Origin: Pseudomonas viridiflava
GTDB lineage: Bacteria > Pseudomonadota > Gammaproteobacteria > Pseudomonadales > Pseudomonadaceae
Assembly: GCF_900580675.1 (NCBI RefSeq)
Contig: NZ_UTBG01000240.1
Span: forward strand, 1-63,982
Length of the DNA: 63,982 nt
Direction: 5' to 3'
Positions 15,479-24,261 of this stretch are shown here, piece after piece. A model generated the notes under the pieces. The model ran no database searches, was not told the DNA's origin, and saw nothing but the letters and a program-made list of their open reading frames with translations. Each line of letters begins with the position of its first letter. The first letter of the stretch is position 1. Position numbers and translations under genes: made by a program.

Positions 15479-16792
15479 TCAGCCCAACTGATGAGCAAAT
15501 TTGCCTACCGCGTCCACTACACGCCTGGCGCCATCCTGGATCTCCACAATGACCTCGCCGGCCTGAGTAGCCAATACCAGGCCCTGTTCCGCCTGGGACT
15601 TGCTGTTGGCCATCTCACTCACGGTCTCGTCGACCAGCTTCTTGTTTTGCAGGACGACAGCAGCGATTTCTTCCGTGGCGCTGCTGGTGCGCCCGGCCAA
15701 TTGTCGGACCTCATCCGCTACGACGGCGAAGCCTCGGCCCTGCTCGCCCGCACGAGCGGCTTCAATCGCAGCGTTCAACGCCAACAGGTTCGTCTGTTGG
15801 GCAATGCTGCTGATCGTCTGAATAATCGAGCTGATCAACAATGACTGTTTACCGAGCGCTTCGACTCCGCCGGAGGCAGCCTGCATATCCACGGCGATTT
15901 TACGCATGGTATGCATCGTGTCGTTGACGACGACTGCGCCATGCTGAGCGCTGACATCGGTTTGCCGGGAAATTTCAAATGCAGTCCTGGCAGCCTCGCT
16001 GACCTCTTTTTCCCGGGCAACCTGGTCAGTCACCACCGTGGCAAACTTGACCACTTTGCACAGCGCCCCTTCGGTGTCATACACCGGGTTGTAGGTCGCT
16101 TCCAGCCATAGGGTCTGCCCGCGGCTGTCAATACGTTCAAATCGCCCGGCAACGAACTCACCCTTGTTCAGCGTTGCCCAGAAATCTTTGTATTTCTGGG
16201 ACGAGACCTCTTCGGGTGTGCAAAAGATACGGTGATGGCTGCCTTTCACTTTACCCAGGTCGTACCCCATCGCTTTCAAGAACTGGTCGTTGGCCTGGAG
16301 CACGTGCCCTGAGAGGTCAAACTCGATGACCGCCGTTGAACGCAGCAACGCGTCGATGAAGGACGTATTTTCCGAAGCCTGTTCCAGGCGTGACGTGATG
16401 TTTGTTGCGCAGCAGGAGACCCGGCTGAGGTTGCCATTAACGTCTTTGATAGGCTGCCAATGCGCGTGGACCCACACCAGGGAGCCATCAGCGTGCAGAT
16501 ACCGGTACTCGTCGGTAATCGATTTGCCTGAAGCGACTGCTGCGCGGAAATCATGAAAGCAAGGAAGCTTCGCTACGTATTGCGGAACAATATCCGACAT
16601 GGCCCGACCAAGGAGATGGTCTTGGGTATAGCCCAAAGCCGCTGCGAAATTTTGATTGCACGCGATGATGTTGAACGTTGGATCGATGCTCAGCGTCAGC
16701 ATTTCACGGTTGAGCCCGTCGCGTAGTTGACGCAACTCCGACAGTTCCGCTTCCTGGGAAACCAGCTGGTTTCTGAGCTTGGTATTAAACAT
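15479..16792 (-). CDS. Soluble PAS-PAS methyl-accepting chemotaxis protein (BdlA-like)
   Basis: This 437-residue protein has no membrane segment. Two PAS domains lie at about residues 25-130 (FNIIACNQNFAAALGYTQDHLLG) and 140-255 (VLQANDQFLKAMGYDLGKVKG), and a short signalling domain follows. The signalling hairpin is unmistakable: AIEAARAGEQGRGFAVVADEV. The order and size match BdlA, a cytoplasmic protein known in P. aeruginosa to promote biofilm dispersal. The ATG at 16792 has GAGGCGG 7 nt upstream. The neighbouring EAL protein supports a c-di-GMP link. No methyltransferase or che genes lie nearby. Confidence 0.88.
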   Translation of the reverse strand: MFNTKLRNQLVSQEAELSELRQLRDGLNREMLTLSIDPTFNIIACNQNFAAALGYTQDHLLGRAMSDIVPQYVAKLPCFHDFRAAVASGKSITDEYRYLHADGSLVWVHAHWQPIKDVNGNLSRVSCCATNITSRLEQASENTSFIDALLRSTAVIEFDLSGHVLQANDQFLKAMGYDLGKVKGSHHRIFCTPEEVSSQKYKDFWATLNKGEFVAGRFERIDSRGQTLWLEATYNPVYDTEGALCKVVKFATVVTDQVAREKEVSEAARTAFEISRQTDVSAQHGAVVVNDTMHTMRKIAVDMQAASGGVEALGKQSLLISSIIQTISSIAQQTNLLALNAAIEAARAGEQGRGFAVVADEVRQLAGRTSSATEEIAAVVLQNKKLVDETVSEMANSKSQAEQGLVLATQAGEVIVEIQDGARRVVDAVGKFAHQLG

Positions 16793-16922
16793 GGACAACC
16801 GCCTCTTTGGTTATATGAGGCTATCGGCCATGGGTGCTGAAAACTGAGGAAATCCGACGAGCGTAATCCACCCTTTTGAGGCAGATGCTTACCTCGTCTC
16901 GACAGGCTGAGCAGTGAAAAGA

Positions 16923-16944
16923 AAGGCGCTCCGAAGAGCGCCTT
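16923..16944 (-). terminator. Rho-independent terminator of hsp20
   Basis: A 9-bp stem AAGGCGCTC/GAGCGCCTT with a TTCG tetraloop (minus strand) is followed by TTCTTTTC. It lies 7 bp after the Hsp20 stop codon. Confidence 0.9.
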
Positions 16945-16951
16945 AATAACG

Positions 16952-17410
16952 TTATTGCAGGCTGACCTGACGCAGGTCCGGCTTGCCGGCAGTACCGATC
17001 TCGATACGTTTTGGCTTGGCTTCTTCGGGTACAACGCGAAGCAGCTCGATTGCCAACAGACCATTGATCAGTGATGCACCTTGCACCTCGATATGGTCAG
17101 CCAGCCGGAAGGACAAGCGGAAGGCCCGCTGAGCAATGCCTTGGTGAAGGTAAGTCACCGTCTGATCGTTTTCACGTTTTCCGCCAGAAACGCTCAAGAC
17201 GCCCTTCTCTACCTGAATGTCTATGTCCTCCTCTGTGAGACCCGCCACTGCAATCACAATGCGGTATTGATCATCACCGTGCTTCTCGACGTTATGCGGT
17301 GGGTAGGTATTACCCGCCTCACTGCGAAGCGCCGACTCAAACAGGTCGTTGAAGCGATCAAAACCCACGGACTGACGGAACAGAGGGGCCAAAGAAAGAG
17401 TAGTAGCCAT
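16952..17410 (-). CDS. Small heat-shock protein of the Hsp20/IbpA family
   Basis: This 152-residue holdase chaperone protects unfolded cytoplasmic proteins without ATP. The N-terminus MATTLSLAPLFRQSVGFDRFNDLFESAL is typical of IbpA. The alpha-crystallin domain spans about residues 35-130 (YRIVIAVAGLTEEDIDIQVEKGVLSVSGGK ... GIAQRAFRLSFRLADHIEV), and a C-terminal tail with KPKRIEI follows. AGGAG lies 8 nt before the ATG at 17410. A sigma-32-like promoter (17480-17507) and a terminator flank it, so it is a single-gene heat-shock unit. RNA-thermometer control of ibpA is known in pseudomonads, but I could not confirm a ROSE fold here by eye. Confidence 0.92.
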   Translation of the reverse strand: MATTLSLAPLFRQSVGFDRFNDLFESALRSEAGNTYPPHNVEKHGDDQYRIVIAVAGLTEEDIDIQVEKGVLSVSGGKRENDQTVTYLHQGIAQRAFRLSFRLADHIEVQGASLINGLLAIELLRVVPEEAKPKRIEIGTAGKPDLRQVSLQ

Positions 17411-17722
17411 AGCAAAATCTCCTGAGTTTTCTCCAAGTGATTTAAGACGCGACCCGGTTGCGGCATCGCGCAAAACCCAAAATAGGTGCTACCAGAAGGT
17501 TTTCAAGGGCGCCTCACAAAAATTTCGATCAAAATTTCAAGGTTTCAGGCTGCTGCACACTCACCTGTGCAGACGCGAAACTACGCAGGCGCCGTAAACG
17601 CGGGGACAGCGCCCCAAAATCGAATCCATCGATGTTGACCATCCATATAATCCATACATGCAGGGTGTGAAAATATCGTCAAATACGGCCTCATTTCAAA
17701 GACATAGCGATTTGGAGCTGTT
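17411..17722. other. 312-bp intergenic region between hsp20 and the membrane-protein gene
   Basis: It contains the hsp20 leader with AGGAG, the sigma-32-like promoter, and an AT-richer stretch before the TTG start at 17723. I see no gene or long repeat in it. Confidence 0.5.
17480..17507 (-). promoter_or_regulatory. Sigma-32-type heat-shock promoter of hsp20
   Basis: On the minus strand CTTGAAA (17501-17507) is followed after a short spacer by CACCTATTT (17480-17488), close to the sigma-32 consensus CTTGAAA and CCCCATNT. It lies 70 bp upstream of the start codon, leaving room for a structured leader. Confidence 0.6.
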
Positions 17723-18379
17723 TTGCAACCCTATCTACGTGAGTTAAAACCGGCCGCTTGCTCGCTGTTATTGAGAGTTGGATTTGTGTGCTTCTCACTG
17801 GGCATGATCTGGCTGGATATCGCCGTATTCCGCACGCAGATCCTGGAAATATCCTTCACCGAGATCAGCCAGGAAGTGATGCTGTTCATCATCGCGCTGC
17901 TGTTCTGGACCGCTCCCGTCACCGGCGGTCGCTCCGGCTTCAAGGCATTGGCCGGGGGCTTTTTCGCCTGCCTGTTGATGCGTGAGCTGGACGGTCTGTT
18001 TGACCCCATCAGTCACAGCGCCTGGTGCATCCCCTTCCTGGCGATCGCTGCGGCGTGCGTGGCAATTGCCTTTAACAAGACCGACCGCCGCACCACCTGG
18101 GCGGACCTTGCGGCGTTCACCCAGTCGCGGTTTTTTGGGGCATTTGCCACCGGTTTTGGCGTGTTGCTGTTTTCCCGCGTCTTCGGCATGGGCAGCCTGT
18201 GGCACCTGGTGTTGGGCGAAGGCTATCAGCGCCTGGCCAAGACCACCGTGGAGGAAGGCGTCGAGTTACTGGCCTATTCGATGTGGCTGGTCGCGACGAT
18301 TGAGTATCGCTTGAGTATGCGCACCGCCTCCGCGCTTAGGTCGCAGTACCTGAACAACAACGCGCTTAAAACAGAATGA
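17723..18379 (+). CDS. Conserved inner-membrane protein of unknown function
   Basis: This 218-residue protein has about six hydrophobic segments (around residues 15-33, 45-62, 72-85, 95-112, 138-155 and 175-195) and short polar loops. I recognise no functional motif. It likely starts at TTG with GGAG 6 nt upstream; no ATG offers a better site. It stands alone between hsp20 and a LysR gene, transcribed rightward, with 132 bp to the LysR start. Confidence 0.7.
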   Translation: MQPYLRELKPAACSLLLRVGFVCFSLGMIWLDIAVFRTQILEISFTEISQEVMLFIIALLFWTAPVTGGRSGFKALAGGFFACLLMRELDGLFDPISHSAWCIPFLAIAAACVAIAFNKTDRRTTWADLAAFTQSRFFGAFATGFGVLLFSRVFGMGSLWHLVLGEGYQRLAKTTVEEGVELLAYSMWLVATIEYRLSMRTASALRSQYLNNNALKTE

Positions 18380-18511
18380 GGGCTGATCGGGGGTAAACCT
18401 TATCGTTGTTGTTGAAATACAGCGACCATGACCATTCACAAAACATTGATAAAATCCCTTAACCCCATACAAACTATCACCAGCCTGAATACGCTGAGCG
18501 ATGAGCCAAAC

Positions 18512-19411
18512 ATGAATTTGCGCGAGTTGGACCTGAACCTGTTGGTGATCTTCAACCAGATGCTGGTGGACCGCAGCGTCTCCGCCGCGGCCGAGAGTCT
18601 TGGGCTGACTCAACCCGCCGTCAGCAATGCGCTCAAGCGTCTGCGCACCACCTTCAGTGATGAACTGTTCGTGCGTACGCCCAAGGGCATGCAACCGACG
18701 CCGTATGCTGCGCAACTCGCAGAACCGGTGTCCCAGGCCATCGGGCTGTTGCACGGCGCAATCAACCGCCACGATGAGTTCGACCCGGCCACCAGCCGCA
18801 AACGCTTCGTGGTGGCGATGACGGATATCGGCGAAATCTACTTTATGCCGCGCTTGATCGAAGCGCTGCTCAAGCAGGCTCCCGGGGTTTCGGTGAGTAC
18901 CTTGCGCAGCCATGCCGAGCTTTCCGACAGCCTGGCCAATGGCGAGGTCGACCTGGCAGTCGGCCTGCTGCCGGACCTGCAGGCGGGCTTCTACCAGCGC
19001 CGCCTGTTTCATCACCGCTACGTGTGCCTGTGCCGAAAGGACCATCCGCTGACCGAGCAGCCGATGACCCGCGAGCGCTTCTGCGAGTTCGGGCACGTGA
19101 GGATCGTGGCCGCCAGCACCGGCCATGGCGAAATCGACACGCACATGCAGCGCGCCGGCCTGCAGCGTGAGATTCGCCTGGAGGTTCCGCACTTTGTGGC
19201 GGTGGGTCATATCCTGCAGAACACCGACCTGATTGCCACGGTCCCGGAGCGCTTCGCCAACAGTTGCGCGGGCCCTTTCGGACTGACGAGCCTGCCGCTG
19301 CCGCTGCCCTTGCCGGAGATTGCGATCAACCTGTTCTGGCACGGCAAGTACAACCGTGACCCGGCGAATAAGTGGTTCCGGCAACTGATGTTCGAGCTGT
19401 TCAGCGACTAG
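18512..19411 (+). CDS. LysR-family transcriptional regulator
   Basis: This 299-residue regulator has a winged HTH at about residues 5-65 (LRELDLNLLVIFNQMLVDRSVSAAAESLGLTQPAVSNALKRLR) and a periplasmic-binding-like effector domain after residue 90. The NLRELDLNLL opening is typical of the NodD/PcaQ-like branch. I chose the ATG at 18512 because it matches the usual start, although an in-frame ATG at 18428 would add 28 residues. No divergent gene adjoins it, so its target is unclear; the GntR operon begins 237 bp downstream on the same strand. Confidence 0.88.
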   Translation: MNLRELDLNLLVIFNQMLVDRSVSAAAESLGLTQPAVSNALKRLRTTFSDELFVRTPKGMQPTPYAAQLAEPVSQAIGLLHGAINRHDEFDPATSRKRFVVAMTDIGEIYFMPRLIEALLKQAPGVSVSTLRSHAELSDSLANGEVDLAVGLLPDLQAGFYQRRLFHHRYVCLCRKDHPLTEQPMTRERFCEFGHVRIVAASTGHGEIDTHMQRAGLQREIRLEVPHFVAVGHILQNTDLIATVPERFANSCAGPFGLTSLPLPLPLPEIAINLFWHGKYNRDPANKWFRQLMFELFSD

Positions 19412-19606
19412 CCGAAAAGCCACTCGGGCGCCTGTGTTGCTACCTCATCGGCACACCAATAGCGCACACCGGCTCCAAAACCGGGCACAAAGGTAACAAA
19501 TAACACCGCCCTCGGCCGTTGCACGCCAGCCCGAAGAAACCTCCAGCCCCCGCCAACCGTGGCCGCATGTCATTTCTGAAGAAAATGGCATACAGCTTGC
19601 TTTGCT

Positions 19607-19640
19607 CTGAAAAGCATCTGATATATCAGATGCTTTTCAG
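19607..19640. promoter_or_regulatory. 34-bp perfect palindrome, operator of the GntR operon
   Basis: Every base from 19607 to 19640 pairs with its mirror position; the centre reads CTGATATATCAG and the arms end in CTGAAAAG/CTTTTCAG. It overlaps the AGGAG ribosome site and ends 8 bp before the GntR start codon. A GntR/FCD dimer site used for autorepression is the simplest reading. As RNA it would fold into a strong hairpin that hides the ribosome site. Confidence 0.75.
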
Positions 19641-19648
19641 GAGTGAAC

Positions 19649-20338
19649 ATGTCCGAACCGACTGAGTTTTCCAACCGTCACCAGCCAGCGACCGGCCCGA
19701 CGAAAAGCGCCGCGCAACTGCGTGAGCTGGCCTACGCACAAATCAAACAACGCATCATCAGCTGCGAGTATCGCCCTGGCGATGCAATCAACGAAGCCCA
19801 GCTGACCGCCGCACTGGGCATTGGCCGCACGCCGATCCACCAGGCCCTGCACCGCCTGGAAGTGGAAGGCATGGTCACGATCATGCCGCGCAAGGGCGTG
19901 ATGGTCACGGCCCTGTCGCTCAACGATGTACTCGACATGATCGAAGTACGCGTCAGTAACGAACAGCTGTGCGTCAAGCTGGCGGTCGAACGCGCCAAAG
20001 AGGCGGATATCCAGGCAATGCGCGACATCCTCGCGCAAACCCCTGCCCTGCTGGCCAAACACGACGTCGACGGGCTGATGTCCCTCGACCTGCAGTTTCA
20101 CATGTCGATTTCGGCCGCCGCCCACAATCGTGTGCTCGCCGAACTGCTGCGCAACCTGCACGAAAAACAAGCGCGCTTCTGGTACCTGACCCTGTCGGAA
20201 AACCACCACAGCGAACGCATCTACGACGATCACCTGAAAATCCTCGAAGCGGTGGAACAACGCGACGGCACTGCCGCCATCGCCGCGATTCATCACCATA
20301 TCGACGATTTCCGCCGCGCCATCATGCGCACTCTTTGA
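19649..20338 (+). CDS. GntR-family (FCD) transcriptional regulator
   Basis: This 229-residue regulator has a winged HTH at about residues 28-90 (AYAQIKQRIISCEYRPGDAINEAQLTAALGIGRTPIHQALHRLEVEGMV) and an all-helical FCD ligand domain at about 95-225, with conserved His (DLQFHMSISAAAHN; HHHIDDF) that bind metal and carboxylate ligands in this family. The ATG at 19649 has AGGAG at 5-nt spacing. It leads the DUF2848-amidase-MFS operon and probably represses it until its carboxylate or amide inducer appears. Confidence 0.9.
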   Translation: MSEPTEFSNRHQPATGPTKSAAQLRELAYAQIKQRIISCEYRPGDAINEAQLTAALGIGRTPIHQALHRLEVEGMVTIMPRKGVMVTALSLNDVLDMIEVRVSNEQLCVKLAVERAKEADIQAMRDILAQTPALLAKHDVDGLMSLDLQFHMSISAAAHNRVLAELLRNLHEKQARFWYLTLSENHHSERIYDDHLKILEAVEQRDGTAAIAAIHHHIDDFRRAIMRTL

Positions 20339-20360
20339 TCACTCACCGCGAGCACTGTTC

Positions 20361-21038
20361 ATGACCCAATTGACGTTTCACGTCGTCGGCCAAGGCGACC
20401 ACCAGGCCAGCATCAAACACCTGATTATCGCGGGCTGGGCAGGCCGCAACAGCGAAGCCGTCGAGCACCACATTGCCGAACTGGAAGCGCTGGGCGTGCG
20501 CCGGCCGACCCAGGTGCCGTGCTTCTACCGCGTGTCTGCGAACCTGTTGAACAACGCCGAGAGCATTCAAGTGCCGGGCAAGGACTCTTCCGGCGAGACC
20601 GAATTCGTCCTCATCCCAAGCGATCAGGGCCTGTTGATCGGCCTGGGTTCGGACCACACCGACCGCAAGGTCGAAAGCTATGACGTGACCGTGTCCAAGC
20701 AGATGTGCGACAAGCCCATCGCCCAGCACGTGTGGCGCTACGCCGAGGTCAAGGAGCATTGGGACCACCTGGTGATGCGCACCTGGCGTGTGCGTGATGG
20801 CGAGCGCGCGCTGTACCAGCAGGGCCCGGTAACCAACCTGTTGGCGCCGGAAACCCTGCTGGCCAAACTCAACAGCGACGCCGCGTTGCCGGCCGACACG
20901 GCGATGTTCTGCGGCACGCAATCGGTGATCGGCGAGCTGGGCTACGGCGAAGCGTTCGAAATGGAACTGTTCGACCCCATCCTCAACCGCAGCCTGCGCC
21001 ACCAGTATGGTGTCGAGCCGCTGCCTGTCGCCGAGTGA
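20361..21038 (+). CDS. DUF2848-family protein
   Basis: This 225-residue protein matches DUF2848 as I know it: HLIIAGWAGRNSEAVEHHIAELEALGV at residues 20-46, VPCFYRVSANLL, IGLGSDHTDRKVE and CDKPIAQHVWRYAEV. The family is widespread next to amidases and transporters, and the fold is suggested to be related to fumarylacetoacetate hydrolase, but no activity is established. It follows the GntR gene by 22 bp and precedes the amidase by 7 bp, so the three are cotranscribed. A hydrolytic or decarboxylating step on the amidase product is possible (inference). Confidence 0.8.
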   Translation: MTQLTFHVVGQGDHQASIKHLIIAGWAGRNSEAVEHHIAELEALGVRRPTQVPCFYRVSANLLNNAESIQVPGKDSSGETEFVLIPSDQGLLIGLGSDHTDRKVESYDVTVSKQMCDKPIAQHVWRYAEVKEHWDHLVMRTWRVRDGERALYQQGPVTNLLAPETLLAKLNSDAALPADTAMFCGTQSVIGELGYGEAFEMELFDPILNRSLRHQYGVEPLPVAE

Positions 21039-21045
21039 ACTCACG

Positions 21046-22386
21046 ATGACCACGATTGCAGCGTTTGCCTTGGCCCTGGCCGAGGGTCGCACCACCAGTG
21101 AAGCCTTGGTCAAAGAGGCATTGAAGCGCATTGACGCGCATCGCGCGGCCGGTGGCGCAGCCTATATCAGCGTCGACGCGCAAAGCGCCTTGCAGGCTGC
21201 GCGGGCCAGCGATCTGGCGCGCGCATCCGGCTATGTGCCCTCGGCGCTGGCCGGGCTGCCGGTGTCGATCAAGGATTTGTTCGACGTCGCCGGGCAAGTC
21301 ACCGCGGCCGGTTCGCGGCTACTCGCCGCGGCCCCGCCCGCCACCCGTGACGCGGTCGTCGTCGAGCGCCTGAGGGCGGCTGGCGCGATCCTGCTCGGTC
21401 GCACCAACATGAGCGAGTTCGCATTCTCCGGGCTGGGGTTCAACCCGCACCATGGCACCCCACTTACGCCCTGTGCGCAAGGACGCGTCGCCGGCGGTTC
21501 CAGCTCTGGCGCCGCGGTCAGCGTGGCGCTGGGCATGGCGGTTGCCGGCTTGGGCACCGACACCGGAGGCTCGATACGCATCCCTGCGGCGTTCTGTAAC
21601 CTCACCGGCTTCAAGCCCAGCGCCAGCCGAGTGCCAATGACCGGGACCTTCCCCCTGGCGATCAGCCTGGACTCGGTCTGCGCGCTGTCCAACAGCGTCG
21701 CCGACTGCATCCTGCTGGACCGGATTCTCAGCGGCGAACAGCTCGATACCGTCGCCCCGCCGCTGGCCGGCCTGCGCCTGGCGGTCACCCGCGACCTGGT
21801 GCTTGATCAACTGGATGCCACCGTGGCTGCTGCCTTCGAGCGCAGCCTGGACCTGCTGGCCAAAGCGGGCGCGAGCATCCGCTGGTTCGACTTCCCGGAG
21901 TTGCACGAGCTGTCGCGTATCAACGCAGCCGGTGGGCTGACGGCCGCCGAGGCCTGGCACGGTCATCGCCAATGGCTCGAAGGCGACAGCAGCCAAGTCT
22001 ATGACGCACGCGTGGCGCAACGAATGCGCCGTGGTGCGGCGATCAGCGCGGCCGATTACCTGGACATCCAGACCGAACGCCAGCGCTTGATCAGCGTTGC
22101 GCGCGAGCGCCTGGGCGACGCCGATGCCTGGTTGCTGCCAAGCGTTGCGGTGGTGCCGCCGAAGCTTGCCGACCTTGCAGATGACGCGGCTTTCTTCGCC
22201 ACCAACGGCCTGGTGTTGCGCAATACCAGCGTGCTCAACTTTTTGGACGGCTGCGCCCTGAGCCTGCCTTGCCAGCGTGGCGACGAGTTGCCGGTCGGGC
22301 TGTCGATTGCCGGCCTGCACGGTCAGGACGCGCGCGTGCTGCAAGTGTCTTGCGCCGTCGAGGCGCTGTTACGCCAGAGCACCTGA
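21046..22386 (+). CDS. Amidase signature family hydrolase
   Basis: This 446-residue enzyme carries the amidase catalytic triad: K76 in LPVSIKDLFD, the Ser pair in VAGGSSSGAAVS (about 152-153), and nucleophile S176 in TDTGGSIRIPAAFCNLTGFKPS. It hydrolyses a linear amide to acid plus ammonia. The ATG at 21046 lies just after the DUF2848 stop. Its position between a DUF2848 gene and an uptake transporter points to catabolism of an imported amide. The closest named families are AtzF/allophanate-like and indole-acetamide-like amidases, and I cannot choose between them. Confidence 0.88.
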   Translation: MTTIAAFALALAEGRTTSEALVKEALKRIDAHRAAGGAAYISVDAQSALQAARASDLARASGYVPSALAGLPVSIKDLFDVAGQVTAAGSRLLAAAPPATRDAVVVERLRAAGAILLGRTNMSEFAFSGLGFNPHHGTPLTPCAQGRVAGGSSSGAAVSVALGMAVAGLGTDTGGSIRIPAAFCNLTGFKPSASRVPMTGTFPLAISLDSVCALSNSVADCILLDRILSGEQLDTVAPPLAGLRLAVTRDLVLDQLDATVAAAFERSLDLLAKAGASIRWFDFPELHELSRINAAGGLTAAEAWHGHRQWLEGDSSQVYDARVAQRMRRGAAISAADYLDIQTERQRLISVARERLGDADAWLLPSVAVVPPKLADLADDAAFFATNGLVLRNTSVLNFLDGCALSLPCQRGDELPVGLSIAGLHGQDARVLQVSCAVEALLRQST

Positions 22387-22537
22387 TGCACGGGCGCTGA
22401 ACCAACGGCAGGCCTGCCCTGCCCTCGGTTCGCTGTTTGATCTAGACGAAAAATTCCACGGCGGCCGCTCGTGCGCCCGCACTCGCCTGCCAATCGGCTT
22501 GCGTAACCCGCTGCGCAACGAATTGACGAGACAACTT

Positions 22538-23863
22538 ATGAACCCAAGTAATGCAACTTCACCGATAGAGCTGGACCACGCGCCGATGTCCGACGAGGTG
22601 GCGGTGGTGTATCGCAAGATCGCCTGGCGCCTGCTGCCGTTCCTGGTGTTTCTGTTCGTGCTGGCCTGGATCGACCGGGTCAACGTCGGTTTCGCCAAAC
22701 TTGCCATGTTGCAGGACCTGGGTTTCAGCGAGGCCGTGTATGGGCTGGGCGCCGGGATATTCTTTATTGGCTACTTTTTCTTCGAAGTACCAAGCAATCT
22801 GCTCCTGGAAAAAATCGGTGCCCGCCGTACCCTGGCCCGCATCACGATCATGTGGGGCCTGACGTCCATCGCCATGGCCTACGTCGAAAGTGCCTGGTCG
22901 TTCTACCTGCTGCGCTTTCTGCTCGGGGCCTTCGAAGCCGGCTTCTTCCCCGGCGTGGTGCTGTACCTGACCTACTGGTTCCCGGCGGCACAGCGCGCGA
23001 AAATCAACGGCATGTTCATGACCTCTTTCGCGATTGCCGGGGTGGTCGGCGGGCCGCTGGCCGGGTTCATCATGAGCCACATGGTCGGGGTCGGCAGCCT
23101 GGCCAACTGGCAGTGGCTGTTCATTCTCGAAGGCATTCCCTCCGTGATCGCAGGTTTCCTGGTATTGCGCTACCTGCCGGAAAAACCGGCGAATGCCAAA
23201 TGGCTGAGCCCGGCGCAACGCACGATGGTCAGCGACACCATTGCCCGCGAAGACAAGGCGCCCGGCAAGCACAGTGACCTGCGCTCGCTGATCCGCTACC
23301 CCAAGCTGTGGTTGTGTGCGCTGGTGTATTTCTGCCTGGTCAGCGGTAACGCGACCATTGCGTTCTGGACCCCGTCGGTGATCAAGGCGCTGGGCGTGGA
23401 CGACACCATGCGCATCGGCCTGCTTTCCTCGATTCCGTTCATCCTGGGCACCGCGGCGATGCTGTGGAACGGCTTTCATTCCGACAAAACCGCCGAACGC
23501 CGCGTGCATTGCGCCATGGCGGCGCTGCTCGCCGGGCTCGGGCTGATTGGTACCGGGTTGTTTATGGGCAACGCCGTGCTGGCACTCATTGCGCTGACCA
23601 TCGCCGCCATGGGCATTCTTGCAGCGTTTCCGGTGTTCTGGTCGATTCCCGGCGCTTTCCTGGCCGGTACCGCTGCCGCAGGGGGCATCGCCTTGATCAA
23701 CGGCATCGGCAACCTGGCGGGGTTTGTGGCGCCTTACATGATTGGCTGGCTGAAAACCCTGACCGGCAGCCTGGCGGCAGGCCTGTACCTGGTTGCCGCG
23801 TTTGAACTGCTCGCGTGCGTACTGCTGCTGGTGTTGTTCAAAGGCATCAAGGTCGCCAAGTAA
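22538..23863 (+). CDS. MFS transporter, anion:cation symporter type
   Basis: This 441-residue permease has 12 predicted membrane segments. The opening YRKIAWRLLPFLVFLFVLAWIDRVNVGFAK is diagnostic for the ACS branch of the major facilitator superfamily, which takes up organic anions such as tartrate, phthalate or glucarate. I chose the ATG at 22538; the longer frame from 22277 runs back through the amidase. It follows the amidase by 151 bp and is likely the uptake system for the substrate of the operon, which would then be an organic acid amide. Confidence 0.88.
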   Translation: MNPSNATSPIELDHAPMSDEVAVVYRKIAWRLLPFLVFLFVLAWIDRVNVGFAKLAMLQDLGFSEAVYGLGAGIFFIGYFFFEVPSNLLLEKIGARRTLARITIMWGLTSIAMAYVESAWSFYLLRFLLGAFEAGFFPGVVLYLTYWFPAAQRAKINGMFMTSFAIAGVVGGPLAGFIMSHMVGVGSLANWQWLFILEGIPSVIAGFLVLRYLPEKPANAKWLSPAQRTMVSDTIAREDKAPGKHSDLRSLIRYPKLWLCALVYFCLVSGNATIAFWTPSVIKALGVDDTMRIGLLSSIPFILGTAAMLWNGFHSDKTAERRVHCAMAALLAGLGLIGTGLFMGNAVLALIALTIAAMGILAAFPVFWSIPGAFLAGTAAAGGIALINGIGNLAGFVAPYMIGWLKTLTGSLAAGLYLVAAFELLACVLLLVLFKGIKVAK

Positions 23864-23963
23864 CAGCGTCTTTCGGTCAGCTGGATTGAACGATAGGTCG
23901 TCCGGCCTTCTCCAAACCACATCAGCGCGGTCAAGTCCGCGCTCCACCGAGGAAGGTCAGCCA

Positions 23964-24245
23964 ATGTCTTACGATTATCAGGGTATCGCCAGTGTCATCA
24001 CCGCTTCGCGCCACATTGGCACGCCGTCGGATGAACACCTTAACGAATCGGTGAGCATTCAACTCACCAGCAGCGGCAAGCCCACCATCGCACGCTTGAG
24101 TTTCGACAAACCCCTGCAGTGGCCAGGCCACCCCAATTTTGTCGCCGTCAACTTGCCCGACGGCACGTCGGTGGGTGGCGTGATCGTTGAGATCGAACGC
24201 GCCACCGATGGCCCAGGCTGGGTGACCTTCACCGTAGACGATTGA
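23964..24245 (+). CDS. Small protein of unknown function (93 aa)
   Basis: The ATG has a strong GAGGAAGG ribosome site. The 93-residue product is soluble with predicted beta structure (SVSIQLTSSGKPTIARLSFDKPL; VAVNLPDGTSVGGVIVEIERATDGPGWVTFTVDD). I do not recognise the family. It may be a late gene of the MFS operon or a separate unit, and it is followed closely by the oppositely oriented acidic protein. Confidence 0.65.
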   Translation: MSYDYQGIASVITASRHIGTPSDEHLNESVSIQLTSSGKPTIARLSFDKPLQWPGHPNFVAVNLPDGTSVGGVIVEIERATDGPGWVTFTVDD

Positions 24246-24261
24246 AGGCGCACCCGCTTGC

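Noticed and set aside
22559..23947. Long antisense frames over the MFS gene and over 26859-28364, 29038-30798, 32820-34667, 36269-37921 and 47928-49490
   Set aside because: Each is fully covered by a well-recognised gene on the other strand and shows low-complexity Arg/Gly/His-rich translation.
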